Shown here: in pieces, positions 5,482 through 5,768 of the stretch
Layout: every line of letters starts with the position of its first letter
How positions within the stretch are numbered: position 1 is the first letter of the stretch
Source: Thiohalobacter sp.
Lineage (GTDB): Bacteria; Pseudomonadota; Gammaproteobacteria; DSM-19610
DNA: 5,768 nt
Direction of reading: 5' to 3'
Assembly: GCA_027010005.1 (NCBI GenBank)
Contig: JALVCM010000027.1
Span: forward strand, 1 to 5,768
The notes under the pieces: model-generated
Database searches by the model: none
Seen by the model: only the letters and a program-made list of their open reading frames with translations
What the model was told of the DNA's origin: nothing
Made by a program: the position numbers and the translations under genes

Positions 5482-5768
5482 ATGCTAAAACATAATATGA
5501 CAATACTTTCTGCTGCGTTACTGACCATGGGTATGGCCTCCAGTGCAGCAATGGCCGGTTCTAATGTAATTGATGATGACATGTCACGCAGGGGGCCGGG
5601 TTCCACCAGTGGAAGTGGTGATACGGTCGAGGCCAATTGCCCGCAGGATCCCAGCGGAAATGCATGGCAGGGGGCAACCGCCGAACTTGAAGTAAAACAG
5701 AAAGGCAGCTCCAGCGAAGTTGAAGTCGAGGTCAAGGATGCCGCTCCCAACACCCTGTTCACGGTCTG
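5482..5768 (+). CDS. Exported protein of unknown function, 3' end outside the window
   Basis: Only the first 95 residues are present. The sequence starts with a signal peptide (basic LKH, hydrophobic core 7-20, AMA site cutting after A25), so the product is exported. The mature start is polar and rich in Asp, Gly and Ser (26-49), followed by NCPQDP with C53 and then alternating-residue segments (ATAELEVKQKG, SSEVEVEVKDAAPNTLFTV) that predict a beta-sandwich-like domain. I cannot name the family. The gene follows the cysteine-rich exported protein on the same strand with 117 bp between them. No good promoter is visible in the gap, so co-transcription through the stem-loop at 5394-5424 is likely. 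The start at 5482 is supported by a Shine-Dalgarno sequence; M6 (5497) is a less likely alternative. The frame is too short for an open reading frame search limited to complete genes to report it. Confidence 0.8.
   Translation, partial: MLKHNMTILSAALLTMGMASSAAMAGSNVIDDDMSRRGPGSTSGSGDTVEANCPQDPSGNAWQGATAELEVKQKGSSSEVEVEVKDAAPNTLFTV

Overview
The window looks like a chromosomal fragment from a Gram-negative proteobacterium, most likely a gammaproteobacterium with a moderately GC-rich genome. The clues are a PAS-GGDEF-EAL signalling protein, an ECF sigma/anti-sigma pair of proteobacterial type, a DUF4124-like exported protein and classical Sec signal peptides with A-x-A or V-A-A cleavage sites. 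A DsrE-type domain would suit a sulfur-metabolising lineage, but that is inference. No rRNA, tRNA, CRISPR array, transposase or other mobile-element signature was seen.

Layout. Positions 2-1528 (+) hold the 3' part of a PAS-GGDEF-EAL gene that begins before the window. It converges, with a gap of only 15 bp, on a minus-strand group read right to left. That group is an ECF sigma factor (3486-2914), a membrane anti-sigma-like protein with a C-terminal DsrE-like domain (2917-2210, overlapping the sigma gene by 4 nt), and, after a 93-nt gap, a small exported DUF4124-like protein (2116-1544). A 243-bp divergent intergenic region (3487-3729) carries a perfect AT-rich palindrome beside the sigma gene, a sigma-54-like -24/-12 element reading rightwards and an AT-rich tract. 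To its right, two plus-strand genes encode exported proteins: a 544-residue cysteine-rich protein of unknown family (3730-5364) and a second signal-peptide protein cut off by the window end (5482-5768). A strong 12-bp-stem hairpin lies between these two.

How the genes may work together. The sigma and anti-sigma genes almost certainly form one regulatory switch: the anti-sigma N-terminus is cytoplasmic, followed by one membrane span and a DsrE-like domain predicted to face the periplasm. A DsrE-like domain as the sensory part of an anti-sigma factor is the most unusual feature here, and suggests a switch responding to sulfur, persulfide or redox state outside the cytoplasm. The divergent cysteine-rich exported proteins and the downstream DUF4124-like protein are the obvious candidate targets, but that link rests on position alone. 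The c-di-GMP gene is probably an independent unit.
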